From assembly GCA_023525975.1 (NCBI GenBank), contig CM042025.1:449001-513000 (forward strand): a DNA stretch of 64,000 bases, given 5' to 3'. Positions 11,982 through 22,152 of the stretch are shown piece by piece; position 1 is the stretch's first letter, and each line of letters begins with the position of its first letter. The notes under the pieces are model-generated. The model was given only the letters and a program-made list of their open reading frames with translations. It made no database searches and was not told the DNA's origin. Origin of the DNA: Smallanthus sonchifolius (Eukaryota; Streptophyta; Magnoliopsida; Asterales; Asteraceae). The position numbers and the translations under genes are program-made.

Positions 11982-12518
11982 GAGGGGGCGTTGTAACATC
12001 CATGATTTTTCCGGCCTTATTTTATTTTATACAAGAATAGCATTACATTTAAAACCCGTAATTGTCCAACACAATATGACACACCAATTATTATTTCAAT
12101 GAGTATTAAATTCAAAGTTTCAATCTTTGCAGTTACATTTCTTTTCCTACTATATATGTATATACATATTTATAATTGGTTATAATAAATAAATAAAAAA
12201 TAAAGCTTATGAATTTTTAAGCATGCACAACTTGTGCATATCATACTTAATTTAGAGTAATTAAGTTCATTTGTTGCATATCAAAGTTCGATCGATTCAT
12301 ATCATGCATCGGTAATTTGGAGAATTACCGGGTCACACACAAGTCCGGTCACACACGAACGTTGGTGATATCTAAGACAGATAACTAAAAGTATGATTTA
12401 GAATATAAAAATTATACGTAACACTGCGAATTAATATTTCAAATCAAAAATAAAAGTTTGAGAATTTTTAACGAACGTTTTGTTTTAAACACAGTCCGGA
12501 TAACACTGTATATTACAC
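11982..12518 (+). mobile_element. Gypsy-type PPT and truncated 3' LTR
   Basis: A polypurine tract (AAAGAGGGGGCG) is followed at 11994 by TGTAACATCC, the usual start of many plant Ty3/gypsy LTRs. The LTR runs into the foldback element at 12519 and its end is not found, so this is a remnant. Confidence 0.45.
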
Positions 12519-13539
12519 TGTTGACCGCACCAGACTGGTCAGAACTGGACCTGGACCAGGACCAAGACCGATAATCAAAATCTAGACAGTAATTGCAAGG
12601 TCCTGTTTAGTTAATAACTTTGTTTCTCCTTTTTCAATTTACAGTATGTACAAAATACTTCACGCCTGTTTTAGTCTACAAAGACCCTTGTTCAGTTTTA
12701 ACTGTCACTTTGTTAGGTTAATAAGAGAGAGTTTTAATTTCCTTTTGATTGGTAGAGATTTTTTGTATAGATAAAAATTCTCCGTCGTTTGAAAAATAAA
12801 AGAAAATTGAAACTCTCTAATAAAAGAACTCTCTCTTGTTATGGGGTGTTTGGGACCCTTTTACATATAAAGTAGATATTTTACATATTTTATTACTATA
12901 GATGTATAATTTATTCTAACATGTTTATATATTTTATTGTTTGTGAATGGAGTAAAATTTTTAGTCAGCCAAAAGTTTCAAACATGATTAGGAGTGAGTC
13001 CAAATCACATCCCGATATTCAACATTCTTTAGTTCATGTTTTTAGACATAAATACTTTTCCTTGATTCTAGAAGTAAAGTATAATCTAAATTTTCTATAG
13101 CCACACAGTTATGATTATATAACATTTTTTTTAGGTAGCCTATTGGCGTATCAGAGAGAGTTTCAATCAGGGCTAGCAAAACACTAAAAAAACCCCCAAA
13201 GGGAACTCTCTCTTGTTAGGGGATGTTTGGGACCCTTTATTAGAGAGTTTCAATTTTCTTTTGTTTTTCAAACGACGGAGAATTTTTATCTATACAAAAA
13301 ATCTCCGCCAATCAAAAGGAAATTAAAACTCTCTCTTATTAACCTAACAAAGTGACATACTTAAGAGTTAAAACTGAACAAGGGTCTTTGTAGACTAAAA
13401 CAGGCGTTTAGTATTTTGTAAATACTGTAAATTGAAAAAGGAGAAACAAAGTTATTAACTAAACAGGACCTTGCAATTACTGTCTAGATTTTGAATATCA
13501 GTCTTGGTCCAGTTCTGACCAGTCTGGTGCGGCCAACTG
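12519..13539. mobile_element. Foldback DNA element with ~300-bp inverted repeats
   Basis: The left arm starts TGTTGACCGCACCAGACTGG (12519) and the right arm ends with its near reverse complement (13539). The arms match over roughly 300 bp each (to about 12830 and from about 13230), including the stretch around AATTGCAAGGTCCTGTTTAG. The ~400-bp centre is AT-rich. No ORF. Probably a non-autonomous MULE- or hAT-type foldback element. Confidence 0.75.
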
Positions 13540-13582
13540 CCCATGAATAGTTGTACCGCCAGGTACCAGTTTAATTAGTTAT

Positions 13583-14703
13583 TGTAAGATGGTAAAAGAC
13601 TTAATTGATTATTACTGAATAATGCATTACAATATATAGAGAACAGAATGCAAACCCTAGATACCTAATGGGCCCGTGGGCTCACAGTAATAAACCTAAT
13701 ATCCAATACTCCCCCACAGTCACAGCGGAAGTAAACCGGACGCTAAGACTGGAAAATAAAAGAACATAAAAACCAATAATAATAAGATAAACATGCTTAG
13801 ATCGACTCATAAATCTAAACTTTTGCCAACAAATCCATATTATGATTGATGTTGCCGTGCCGTCCATATTTGTTTGATTGTGCAATCCACAGCAATGGAC
13901 CGTAGTCCTAATCTCCAAAAGGATGTGAATTTTTTTTCATTGGTTCTTGGTTCCCGGAAATAGGTAAGTCGACGACCGGCGACCGTAGTCGTTTGGCGGT
14001 GTTTCGAGGCTAACAGGCGGCGATCACTTGGATCCGTAGATCAAACATGAGATCCGTAGATCTAAAAGAAGAAAATATAATCTAATCAAACCATAGTTTG
14101 AGATCGGTGACCATGGACCGTAGGCTTGGCAGGCTAAAACACCGATAAAAAAAAAAAGAAGTGACGCTCCAATTTGGGAAATCATTAACCTGTTTTCAAT
14201 CAATTTGAAATTTTTTTAGTGATGTCATGATCCACTTTCTAATTTAATTTCATATTCTGAGGATATTATTCTCAAGCAAACACATATATAACAAATATAT
14301 ATCATGTTTGGTGACAGTGGAGGCACTTAATTGTCGGCGGCAATGAGAAACAAAGTTCTTGAAAAATAAATTCCTTAAGAGCAGCAGTCAGAATCTTGAA
14401 TCGAAAACAAAGCTTTATTCGAACGAGAAACATGAAAATAAAAGAAACTAAACACAGAACGGAGGTGGGACAGTGCGGCGGCGTGTTTCATCTTGGTGGA
14501 GACGGCTAGGGTTTTTATTTTTTGTGTAGAGCAGCGGAGAAGAAGAAGGTAACCAGAATCGTAAGGTTCTGATACCATGTAAGATGGTAAAAGACTCAAT
14601 TGATTATTACTGAATAATGCATTACAATATATAGAGAACAGAATGCAAACCCTAGATACCTAATGGGCCCGTGATCTCACAATAATAAACCTAATATCCA
14701 ATA
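13583..14703 (-). mobile_element. Complete TRIM retroelement, TSD GTTAT
   Basis: Two direct ~126-bp LTRs (13583-13708 and 14578-14703) start TGTAAGATGG and end ATATCCAATA on the + strand. They are flanked by the 5-bp target duplication GTTAT (13578-13582 and 14704-14708). On the minus strand the primer site TGGTATCAGAACC follows the right-hand LTR, and a purine tract (GTGGGGGAG) precedes the left-hand one, so transcription is on the minus strand. The internal region is ~870 bp with no gag or pol, so the element is a terminal-repeat retrotransposon in miniature that depends on another element. Short ORFs inside have no recognisable domain. Confidence 0.9.
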
Positions 14704-14931
14704 GTTATTACATGTCCATGGTAACAGTAGGCTAGACCGGAGAAAAGGGTGATGCCAGAGAACAACAGTGTTGTCTTATGAGAAGGCTGTTACCGTTTAC
14801 TCAATGTCAATATTGAGATTAATGCATATGTATATTCTTCTACCAGTAATAATGTTTTATTTTTTTAATAAGTCCAAACAATATATAATAGGAATTTTAT
14901 AAGTCAAAACAATATACAGGAATGTGGCGTG

Positions 14932-14938
14932 TATAAAG
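14932..14938 (+). promoter_or_regulatory. TATA box of WAK-A
   Basis: TATAAAG 52 bp before the start codon, followed by GTTAGACCAAGCA, as upstream of WAK-B and WAK-C. Confidence 0.6.
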
Positions 14939-16407
14939 TTAGACCAAGCATCCCCCAAAAAAAAATATCTACACCAGAAAGCCATGAAATTCCTTGTTCT
15001 AATGTGGGCTGTGTTTCAAACGTTCGCCTTTACAGCATCTGACAATAATGAAACCTACAACCTCATCAACTCAACCAACTTAGCAAAGCCAGGCTGCGAA
15101 AGCCGATGTGGGGACTTAATTGTTCCCTACCCTTTTGGAATTGGCATCAACTCAAAGTGTTCTATAGGCAACGGGTTTGATATCTACTGCAACACTTCTT
15201 TAAACCCTCCAAGGGCCTCTTTTAGTAAAGCAGGTCGCGCCTCGATCATACGGATATCTGACTCCGCCCTCCGGGCTTCCAATTTAGTGGAAAGGAAATG
15301 CGATTTTCTAGATGGCTCTTCAAGTTCAATCGGATTCTCCTTCAATTATTCACGCTGGCCATACACCATCTCAAAAGTAAATAAGTTCACAGTCCTTGGT
15401 TGTGATGGTTCTGCTTGGCTGACCTCAGCAGCAGGGAGCAGGAGCGTGTATACGGGTTGTATGGTCTTTTGCTCAAAACCGGATGAGGTTGATGGTGGTG
15501 AATGCACAGGAAATGGTTGTTGTCAATCATCCATACCCCAAGACATGAACTACTATACAACTCGCCTCAATACCTTGCTGAATGCAAGCGAAGTGAGAAG
15601 TAGGAGTAGGAGGCAGTTTGCTCCTTGTACATATGCCTTTGTTGGTGAGGAGACCGCATTCAAGTTTAACGGTATAAATGATTTAACAGCAAAAGATGCA
15701 AATGATAATTCCTTTAAAGAGAGGATTGAATCTAGTGTGCCAGTGGTGCTTGACTGGGCTATTGGTAATCTGAGTTGTGCTGAAGCCAAAGCAACAAATG
15801 ATTTTGCCTGCCAATCAAATAGCACATGTGTGGACTCTACAAGGGAAACTGGTGGGTACCGCTGTGAATGTGAACAAGGCTATCAAGGAAATCCATATTT
15901 GTCTCCTGGATGCCAAGGTACTAATTACAATATATATTAATCATGTCCATTTGTTTAATCATGTGATTTTATATGTGAAAAATAGCTGTAAAGGGAATAA
16001 TTATCAGTTGACAAATAGGAATATATGAATTTAATTTTCCAGTATGAAGTTTTGGAGATCCTAAATTACTTAGAATTTTTATTACAAATTTAAAGCAAAT
16101 AAAAATAAAATGTGACATTTTTCTCTCTCCTTTAACTGTCATCTATGAAATTAATTAATTTTCCATTGGCTTTGAAAGAGTCAAATGAAGTTGGTGGAGA
16201 TTGTAAAGTTTATATAACAAAGAAAAAGTGAGAGGAGACCTGGCATCAAGTTTTGACTTGCTGCTGACGTCATGTGATTACGTTTTATTTTTGTTATAAT
16301 TAGGTTAATTGTATTAAATTTATTTTTATCAAATGTTGGAGAATGACATAAAAATTTATTATACTTTGGATTAAAAAAACCCGTACACTTATCTATATCT
16401 ATATCTA

Positions 16408-16830
16408 TCTATACTATATAATAAATAACAGTTTTTCATGCCACGTGTCGCCTCCATATTTATTCTCATCATTTTTTTCCGCCTCTCTCCTTATTAAATA
16501 CACCTCTATCTTTTAATAATAATATATTTTTAAAGAAAATACTAATTATACTAATAAAATACATTTATTTTAAATTATCCTTTATTATAAGAAACTTTGA
16601 AATCTAAGTATGTAATTTTTATTTTCAATCAAATAGTAAATGAAAGTCAAATTACATTAACTAGTAATTAACGTATTTTCGAAACCCAATTATATATTAA
16701 TTTTTACATATTTTGAATTTTGTTTTATATCCTTAGTATATGTAATACATTTTTACACCTGTAAAATATTTAAGAATTTTATGTACTGATATTTTTCACC
16801 TCGTATGTATTACACGAGTTCTAAGGTAAT
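16408..16830 (+). mobile_element. Helitron in WAK-A intron 1
   Basis: Starts TCTATACTATATAATAAA after an A, as in the copy at 40632, and shares CATGCCACGTGTCGCCTCC. It ends with a hairpin (CTCGTATGTATTACACGAG) followed by TCTAAGG, a degenerate CTRR end. No coding capacity. It lies ~80 bp from exon 2. Confidence 0.7.
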
Positions 16831-17345
16831 AAATTTATGTGAGTAGAGCGCATTTAACCACTGAAATTAAATAATTTCTTTATTAACACGATGTATATTC
16901 TTTTGTTTATAGATATCGATGAATGTAATCTGAACACATTTACATGTTATGGAGAGTGTGTGAATACTATCGGGAATTACACGTGCAAATGTAAAGAAGG
17001 ATATTCCGGTGATGCCGAGGTTAAAGATGGTTGTCGGCGTAAATCATTCAACGTGCTACACTTATCGTTAGGTATTCTTTGTATTTTTGAAAATTTACAA
17101 GAAAAACATGGTAAGCTAAAATAGTATATATATTCTTCAACTTTCAATTAAGGATATTAGTATTTTTCCTAATTGACACACAAACAATACGAGAAGTGCA
17201 ACATCCAAATATAAATAATTTTTTTTTCATATTAGAAACTAAATTAAAATGTATGATTATAAATTATAAAATAAAAATATATGATCATAAATTATAAAAT
17301 AATTCCTCTTTTAACTAACTAAATTATTTCTCTTCTTATCTCTTC

Positions 17346-17745
17346 CGGTGTTTTCAGAACCGGACACATAACCGGTCCGGTTGTGTGTAGTTAAAACGCT
17401 TTCCTTTGAATCAGCCGGTTACTGGTCAGACCGGTGAACCGGATTGGGGTCGGACTGAATTTCAAAATGTATTTATTTATTTTTTTATTCAAATTTTTTT
17501 TTTTAATAATTTAGTATTTCAAGTTGCATAGTTTATTTATTTAAGATTTCATATGACATTAAAATTGCAAATTTACATCAAAACAAAAAATATTTTATAT
17601 TTTGTATCTGTATGCATAGTTTTAATTTTTATATTATTTATGACGTCATCCGGTTATTAAATCCGGTCCAACAGGTCGGATCGGTTCGACCGATGGACCT
17701 CTAAAACGACCGTTTCGCTGTCCGGTCCGGTTGTAAAAACATTGC
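17346..17745. repeat. MITE-like insertion in WAK-A intron 2
   Basis: The ends TTTTCAGAACCGGACACA and the reverse of CCGGTCCGGTTGTAAAAACA are inverted relatives. The GC-rich CCGGTCC-type flanks stand out from the AT-rich intron. Absent from the corresponding introns of WAK-B and WAK-C. Target duplication not resolved. Confidence 0.45.
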
Positions 17746-19300
17746 TCTCTTCTCTTCTATCTATAGTCTCTCCTCTATCTTCTCTTCTCTCTAATCCTGT
17801 ATCTCCCTTGATAGCACGCACATCCCCATTCCCATAATTTAAGAAAAAATTGAAGTTTTTTACTTTGATTGATGGGCTAAACCTGTTTATCGAATATTAT
17901 ATAAACCCACTTTTAAGAATTATTTGCATCTCACACACCTAGAACTAAATACTATTTGACCTCCTAGTTCCCATGGGCCATGTTGCGCAAATATTTATGA
18001 AATTCAAGCCACTTGGCTAAGTGTAACGCCTTTATTAACATGGTTTGTTGGGTTATCTTAATTTGGTGTCTATCGTATAATAATATACAGGTTTGGGGCT
18101 TGGATTCCTCACATTACTGATTGGATTGTCAATGTTGCACATAATGGTCAAGCAAAGAAAGCTAATTAAGCTAAGAGAACAACTATTTGAGCAAAATGGA
18201 GGTGCACTATTGGAAGATAAACTTAGAACCACAGGTCGCAGTGTCATGAAAATTTTTCAAGTTGAAGAGCTAGAAGAAGCGACCAACAATTATGCGGAAG
18301 ATAATATTCTCGGAAGAGGAGGTAATGGAACTGTGTACAAGGGAACTCCACGCGTGTAGTAGCAATCAAAAAGTCCCAAAGATTGGACCAAGGACAAAGG
18401 GATCAATTCATAAATGAAATGGTAATTCTAGCACAAATTAATCACCCAAACGTGGTGCAAATTTTGGGATGTTGTTTAGAAACAGATGTCCCAATGCTAG
18501 CTTATGAATTTGTTTCTAATGACACTCTTCATCGTCACATTCATAATAGATCAAATGGGAAAAGGAGATTGTCATGGGATAGTCGTTTAAGGATAGCACA
18601 TGAATCGGCCGGTGCACTTGCCTATCTTCACACGGATGCTAGAATGTCCATCATACATAGAGATGTGAAGTCTACCAACATATTGTTGGATGACAATTAC
18701 ACTGCAAAAATTGCAGATTTTGGTGCTTCAAGGTTTGTCCTATTGGGTCATGATCAAGTCACTACGCTAGTTCAAGGGACCATAGGATACTTGGATCCTG
18801 AATATTTCCATTCAGGTCATCTAACAGACAAGAGTGATGTTTATAGTTTTGGAGTGGTTTTTGCAGAACTCTTGACAGGAAAAAAGCCTATAGATACAGA
18901 AAGAGGTTCAAAGGATACAAATCTTGCAACATATTTTCTGAATGCAAAGAAGGAAAACCGATTGTTCGAGATTCTTGACCATCAAGTGGTAAAGGAAGCA
19001 ACTGATGAGCAGCTAAAAGCAGCGTGTGACCTCGTATGTAGATGCCTTAATCAAGTAGCTGGGAACAGGCCTAGCATGAAAGATGTGGCCATGGAGCTCG
19101 AAACATTGAGGAAGTCTGGCAAACATCATCCTTGGACTAGTCAAGAAAATTACACCGAAGCAAGTAGCTTAATGATTGAAAGTGAAGAACTTGACCTTTA
19201 TACCGTTCCTCTTGTTGGTAATAGCGATACTTTTGGAGAATACAATTCAAGCACTATGGGAATGAATGAAATAATGCTCCAAGTACAAAGTCCACGTTAA

Positions 19301-19796
19301 TAGTTATAGGACTGATTGAACCTTTTACATTCCATTAACGGTCCTATTTCCTGTTTCTGGTACTTTATATTCAAATTTATGTCATCCCAAGTATAAGATT
19401 TCTATGTTTGCTATGATTATGCTTGAAAAATGTTTCGTTTACTATTTTTCTTGTGAACCAATGATGTAATATTATTGTCTTGCATGTTAAGGGCAACTCT
19501 CAACACTCTCTTTTGACAAAATTCAGGCCTCACAGTTCACTTGGTTGTAGAGTCGATGCAAAAAGGCGAATATGAGATGAGTTAGAAAGAGAAAAAAAAT
19601 AGAAAAATGGGGGAATATAAACGAAAATGACAAAAAAAAATGTCGCATTTGACCATTCCATCAAATGGCAAATTGTACAGTCCCTGGCTTGTTTAGTCCT
19701 TTGAACCGTGATCTTCCATTATATCATACATCAAATTTGTAGAATAATTTTAGCCAAGTCATATTGTTGAGTTGATTGGCATTGTTCATGGGTCAG
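19301..19796. other. WAK-A 3' flank, paralogous with those of WAK-B and WAK-C
   Basis: Contains the 3' UTR and a flank also found after WAK-C: TGGCAAATTGTACAGTCC (19663) and TCCTTTGAACCGTGATCTTC match 57375-57440. The CAGGCCTCACAGTTCAC motif (19525) matches 44665 and 56820. The gene-duplication unit therefore reached at least 450 bp past the stop codon. Confidence 0.7.
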
Positions 19797-19866
19797 TGGG
19801 TTAACGGGTTTCAGGTCAATGGAGCTATGTTTTAATGGATGGGTCAGCATGTTTATTTAATTTAGT

Positions 19867-20090
19867 ACCGTTGGCCATTTCGTGCAATGGTAGCTCCAAG
19901 ACTTCTCATAGTGGAGGTCTTGGGTTCGAATCCTGGCATCAGCAGAAAAAAGTCTGTGGCCAAGTCAGGAGGTTTACCCAGTTGGGGGTTCCTCCTGTGG
20001 TGGGCTGCCCTGGATGTTCAAGGTGTTGCCCCGGAGAAACCCAATTATCCTAAAATATCTAAGTGTTGCCGTTAATTTTTTTTTTAATTT
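19867..20090 (+). mobile_element. tRNA-derived SINE (copy 1)
   Basis: The head has a pol III A-box-like TGGTAGCTCCAAG and a B box GGGTTCGAATCC (19922). A non-tRNA body follows (CCCAGTTGGGGGTTCCTCC, GCCCTGGATGTTC), with a poly-T tail at about 20078. Copies also occur at 30757 and, inverted, at 39201. Confidence 0.75.
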
Positions 20091-21233
20091 AGTCGCATGT
20101 TATTTATGTTTTATTAGAGGCTAAGTAGTGGAGTCATGGGTAGGTTATTTCCCCTATTCTTTAGGTGCAAGGTTGTTTAGTTTAGAGCGAATTACAAATT
20201 ATGTCCTTTAAATATTAACCAAATTTCAGAATACGTCATTTAACTAAGGAAACTAGTTTTATACCCGTCCTAGTCCGGGTTTTCCAGATTAATAAAATCT
20301 AAATTTAAATATATATTTTAAGATATGTTTTACATGAATCAATAAGAATTACAATGTAATAGTTACAAAACCCGACGCTCTAAAGTTGTATTGAAAATTG
20401 GTTAAGTAACTTGTATTGAAAATTGGTTTAGTTTCTGTGTGACACTGCCCTCGTGAATTCCACTGCCCCCCCTGCAAACAATGTGAATTAAAAAGATAGT
20501 GGTAGCATTCAGCCTGAAAGATTTACAACATGTACCCTCATATAAATACACTAATAAATAAAACAAAATACAAAAATTAGTAAGAAATATATACCTAAGT
20601 TTTGGCACTAATCCAAGAGTCAAAAGCTTCCCATTCACAAAGGTTACATGAGAAATAAACCCAATGTTTTGCAATGTCCATTAGCCTTATAAAGCTCACC
20701 ACCATGAACCAAGGTCCGAAACGTGCGGTTTAGTGAGGCGATCAACCCGTAATCAGATCTTGAGCTGTGCAAGAGGCAGTTAATCGAGATGTCTCGACCT
20801 AATCAATTTCAAATTTCCAATGCCAAGAGATTTGTTTCGACTTTTGACCCGTTTACTTATGAGTGATCTACTCAGGTTAGGTTTTATCTCAAACGGTGAT
20901 CTACTCAGGTTAGGTTTTACCTCAAACGGGTCAAACAGGTAATATTAAAAACGTTAACTAAAAAGAAACGGGTCAGCTGAGGTCAAACAGGTTGAATATC
21001 GTACTAATATTTTATATAATATTTTTACACAAATTATTTATATGTTTTTAAAAGGAATTTGAACAAAAGGCGTCTTTGGCCAACCCAACTTGACCCATAT
21101 CAATTACCAGTTTCAACCTGTTATCTGACACGTCCAACCGGTCTATTTTGCTACCTCTACGTTTGAGTCAACTGAAAGGCCTCTTTGCAATGGAAAAATA
21201 AATTATTTTGGCAAATAAGATAAAAAAAAAATA

Positions 21234-21767
21234 GGATTATTGGATTTTAATAATCTCACCTTTTACTAATTGGCCAATAATAATCCCAACTGAGAATATT
21301 CTTACCACTAGTCCCTACTTTCAAACTATTTTGTTACATTGGACTTCCCGTTAAAAAAACTTAACGCCGTTAGATTTTATATGGCGTGGACATCTGTAAA
21401 CTACCGGAAAGTCGAGTCAAGCTAGCAGTGGTTTCGTGGTGGGTTTTGAATTGGCTCTGGTGGTGTTTAACTTGTCTCGTTAAACACTACCGTTATCTCT
21501 GTTTGGACTTGCCGAACCAACGAGACTAGTTAAACACCACCAGAGCCAATTTCAAAACCCACCACGAGACCACTGCTAGCTTGGCTCGACTTTTCGGCGG
21601 TTTGCAGATGTCCACGTCATATAAAATCTAACGGCGTTAAGTTTTTTTAACGGGGAGTCCAATGTAACAAAATAGTTTGAAAGTAGGGACTAGTGGTAAG
21701 AATATTCTCAGTTGGGATTATTATTGGCCAATTGGTAAAAGGTGGAATTATTAAAATCCAATAATCC
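21234..21767. mobile_element. Mutator-type MITE, 534 bp, 9-bp TSD
   Basis: An almost complete inverted repeat: arms of ~240 bp starting GGATTATTGGATTTTAATAA and ending with the reverse complement. It is flanked by AAAAAAATA on both sides (21225-21233 and 21768-21776), the 9-bp duplication typical of MULEs. The second copy of block X (about 32110) lacks it, giving the empty site. No transposase. A relative lies at 40652-41185. Confidence 0.9.
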
Positions 21768-21879
21768 AAAAAAATAAGGTGTAACAAACAGACCTTACGA
21801 AAGTCACCATCTTCCAACTTCTACAACATGTTTAGGCCAGATGAGAAGATCTGCATCCTAGAGGACTGTTTAGGCCAGA

Positions 21880-21921
21880 TGTGAACACCGCCCCCTTTCA
21901 CCCCGAGGGGCGGTGTTCACA
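21880..21921. other. Perfect 15-bp GC-rich hairpin
   Basis: TGTGAACACCGCCCC pairs perfectly with GGGGCGGTGTTCACA across a 12-base loop. Preserved at 32226-32266 in the second copy of block X. Function unknown. Confidence 0.75.
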
Positions 21922-21949
21922 GACGTGAAAAGCTGAAGTGGATCACGCC

Positions 21950-22152
21950 TGTCACACCCCAACTGACGGCGGAATACGTCGGGGCGGACATGGAGACCGT
22001 TCATAAGCACATGATCAACTAAATTTCATATTGTTTATTAAATCAAGATTTCATTACATAAGTTCAATCAAACCAAGTCAAACATACAAGAAATAAAGTA
22101 TTCCCACAAAGTTCGATTGTTTAATTAACTAAGTCCTCAATCCTATATGTAG
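21950..22152 (-). mobile_element. Older gypsy-type LTR, minus strand, split by a younger insertion
   Basis: TGTCACACCCCAACTGACGG is the reverse complement of the end of the LTR described at 22153-24721. The sequence continues after the insertion, at 30331-30686, with further reverse-complement LTR similarity. A diverged LTR relative was thus hit by a newer element of the same family. No primer site adjoins it, so it is a solo or truncated LTR. Confidence 0.7.

Larger units (their letters stand above)
14984..19300 (+). pseudogene. WAK-A: wall-associated kinase with frameshifted kinase exon
   Basis: Exons 14984-15917, 16913-17071 and 18091-19300 have canonical GT/AG borders and matching phases. 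Start chosen at MKFLVLMWAV, the conserved signal peptide; the reading frame upstream has no ATG. Exon 1 encodes the wall-binding domain (CGDLIVPYPFGIG near residue 45) and a cysteine-rich C-terminal part ending GNPYLSPGC. Exon 2 encodes one EGF module (DIDECN ... GNYTCKC). Exon 3 begins with the membrane span (GFLTLLIGLSMLHIMV) and the Gly loop (GRGGNGTVYKG). Against WAK-B, 7 bp are missing near 18344-18352 and the frame stops at TAG 18357-18359. The rest of the kinase (HRDVKSTNILLD, DFG, GTIGYLDPEY) is intact but in another frame from about 18360 on. Expected product about 453 aa: ectodomain, span and Gly loop, no catalytic domain. A recent null, or a kinase-less receptor. Confidence 0.9.
19797..22152. 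repeat. Tandem block X, copy 1, left part
   Basis: This block returns as 30687-32497 at very high identity. Copy 1 is interrupted by the MITE at 21234 and the gypsy-type element at 22153, and its remainder is 30331-30686. The junction between copies (30686/30687) joins GTAATTGTAG to TGGGTTAACGGG. No gene is recognised in the block; exon-like scraps on the minus strand at 20600-20674 match no known family. Confidence 0.85.

Noticed and set aside
14375..14599. 74-aa minus ORF in the TRIM interior
   Set aside because: Spans the primer site and LTR edge; no Gag motif.
15553..15825. Minus-strand ORF antisense to WAK-A exon 1 (also 37150-37389 and 43795-44076 in WAK-B)
   Set aside because: Shadow of strongly coding sequence on the other strand; no independent motif.
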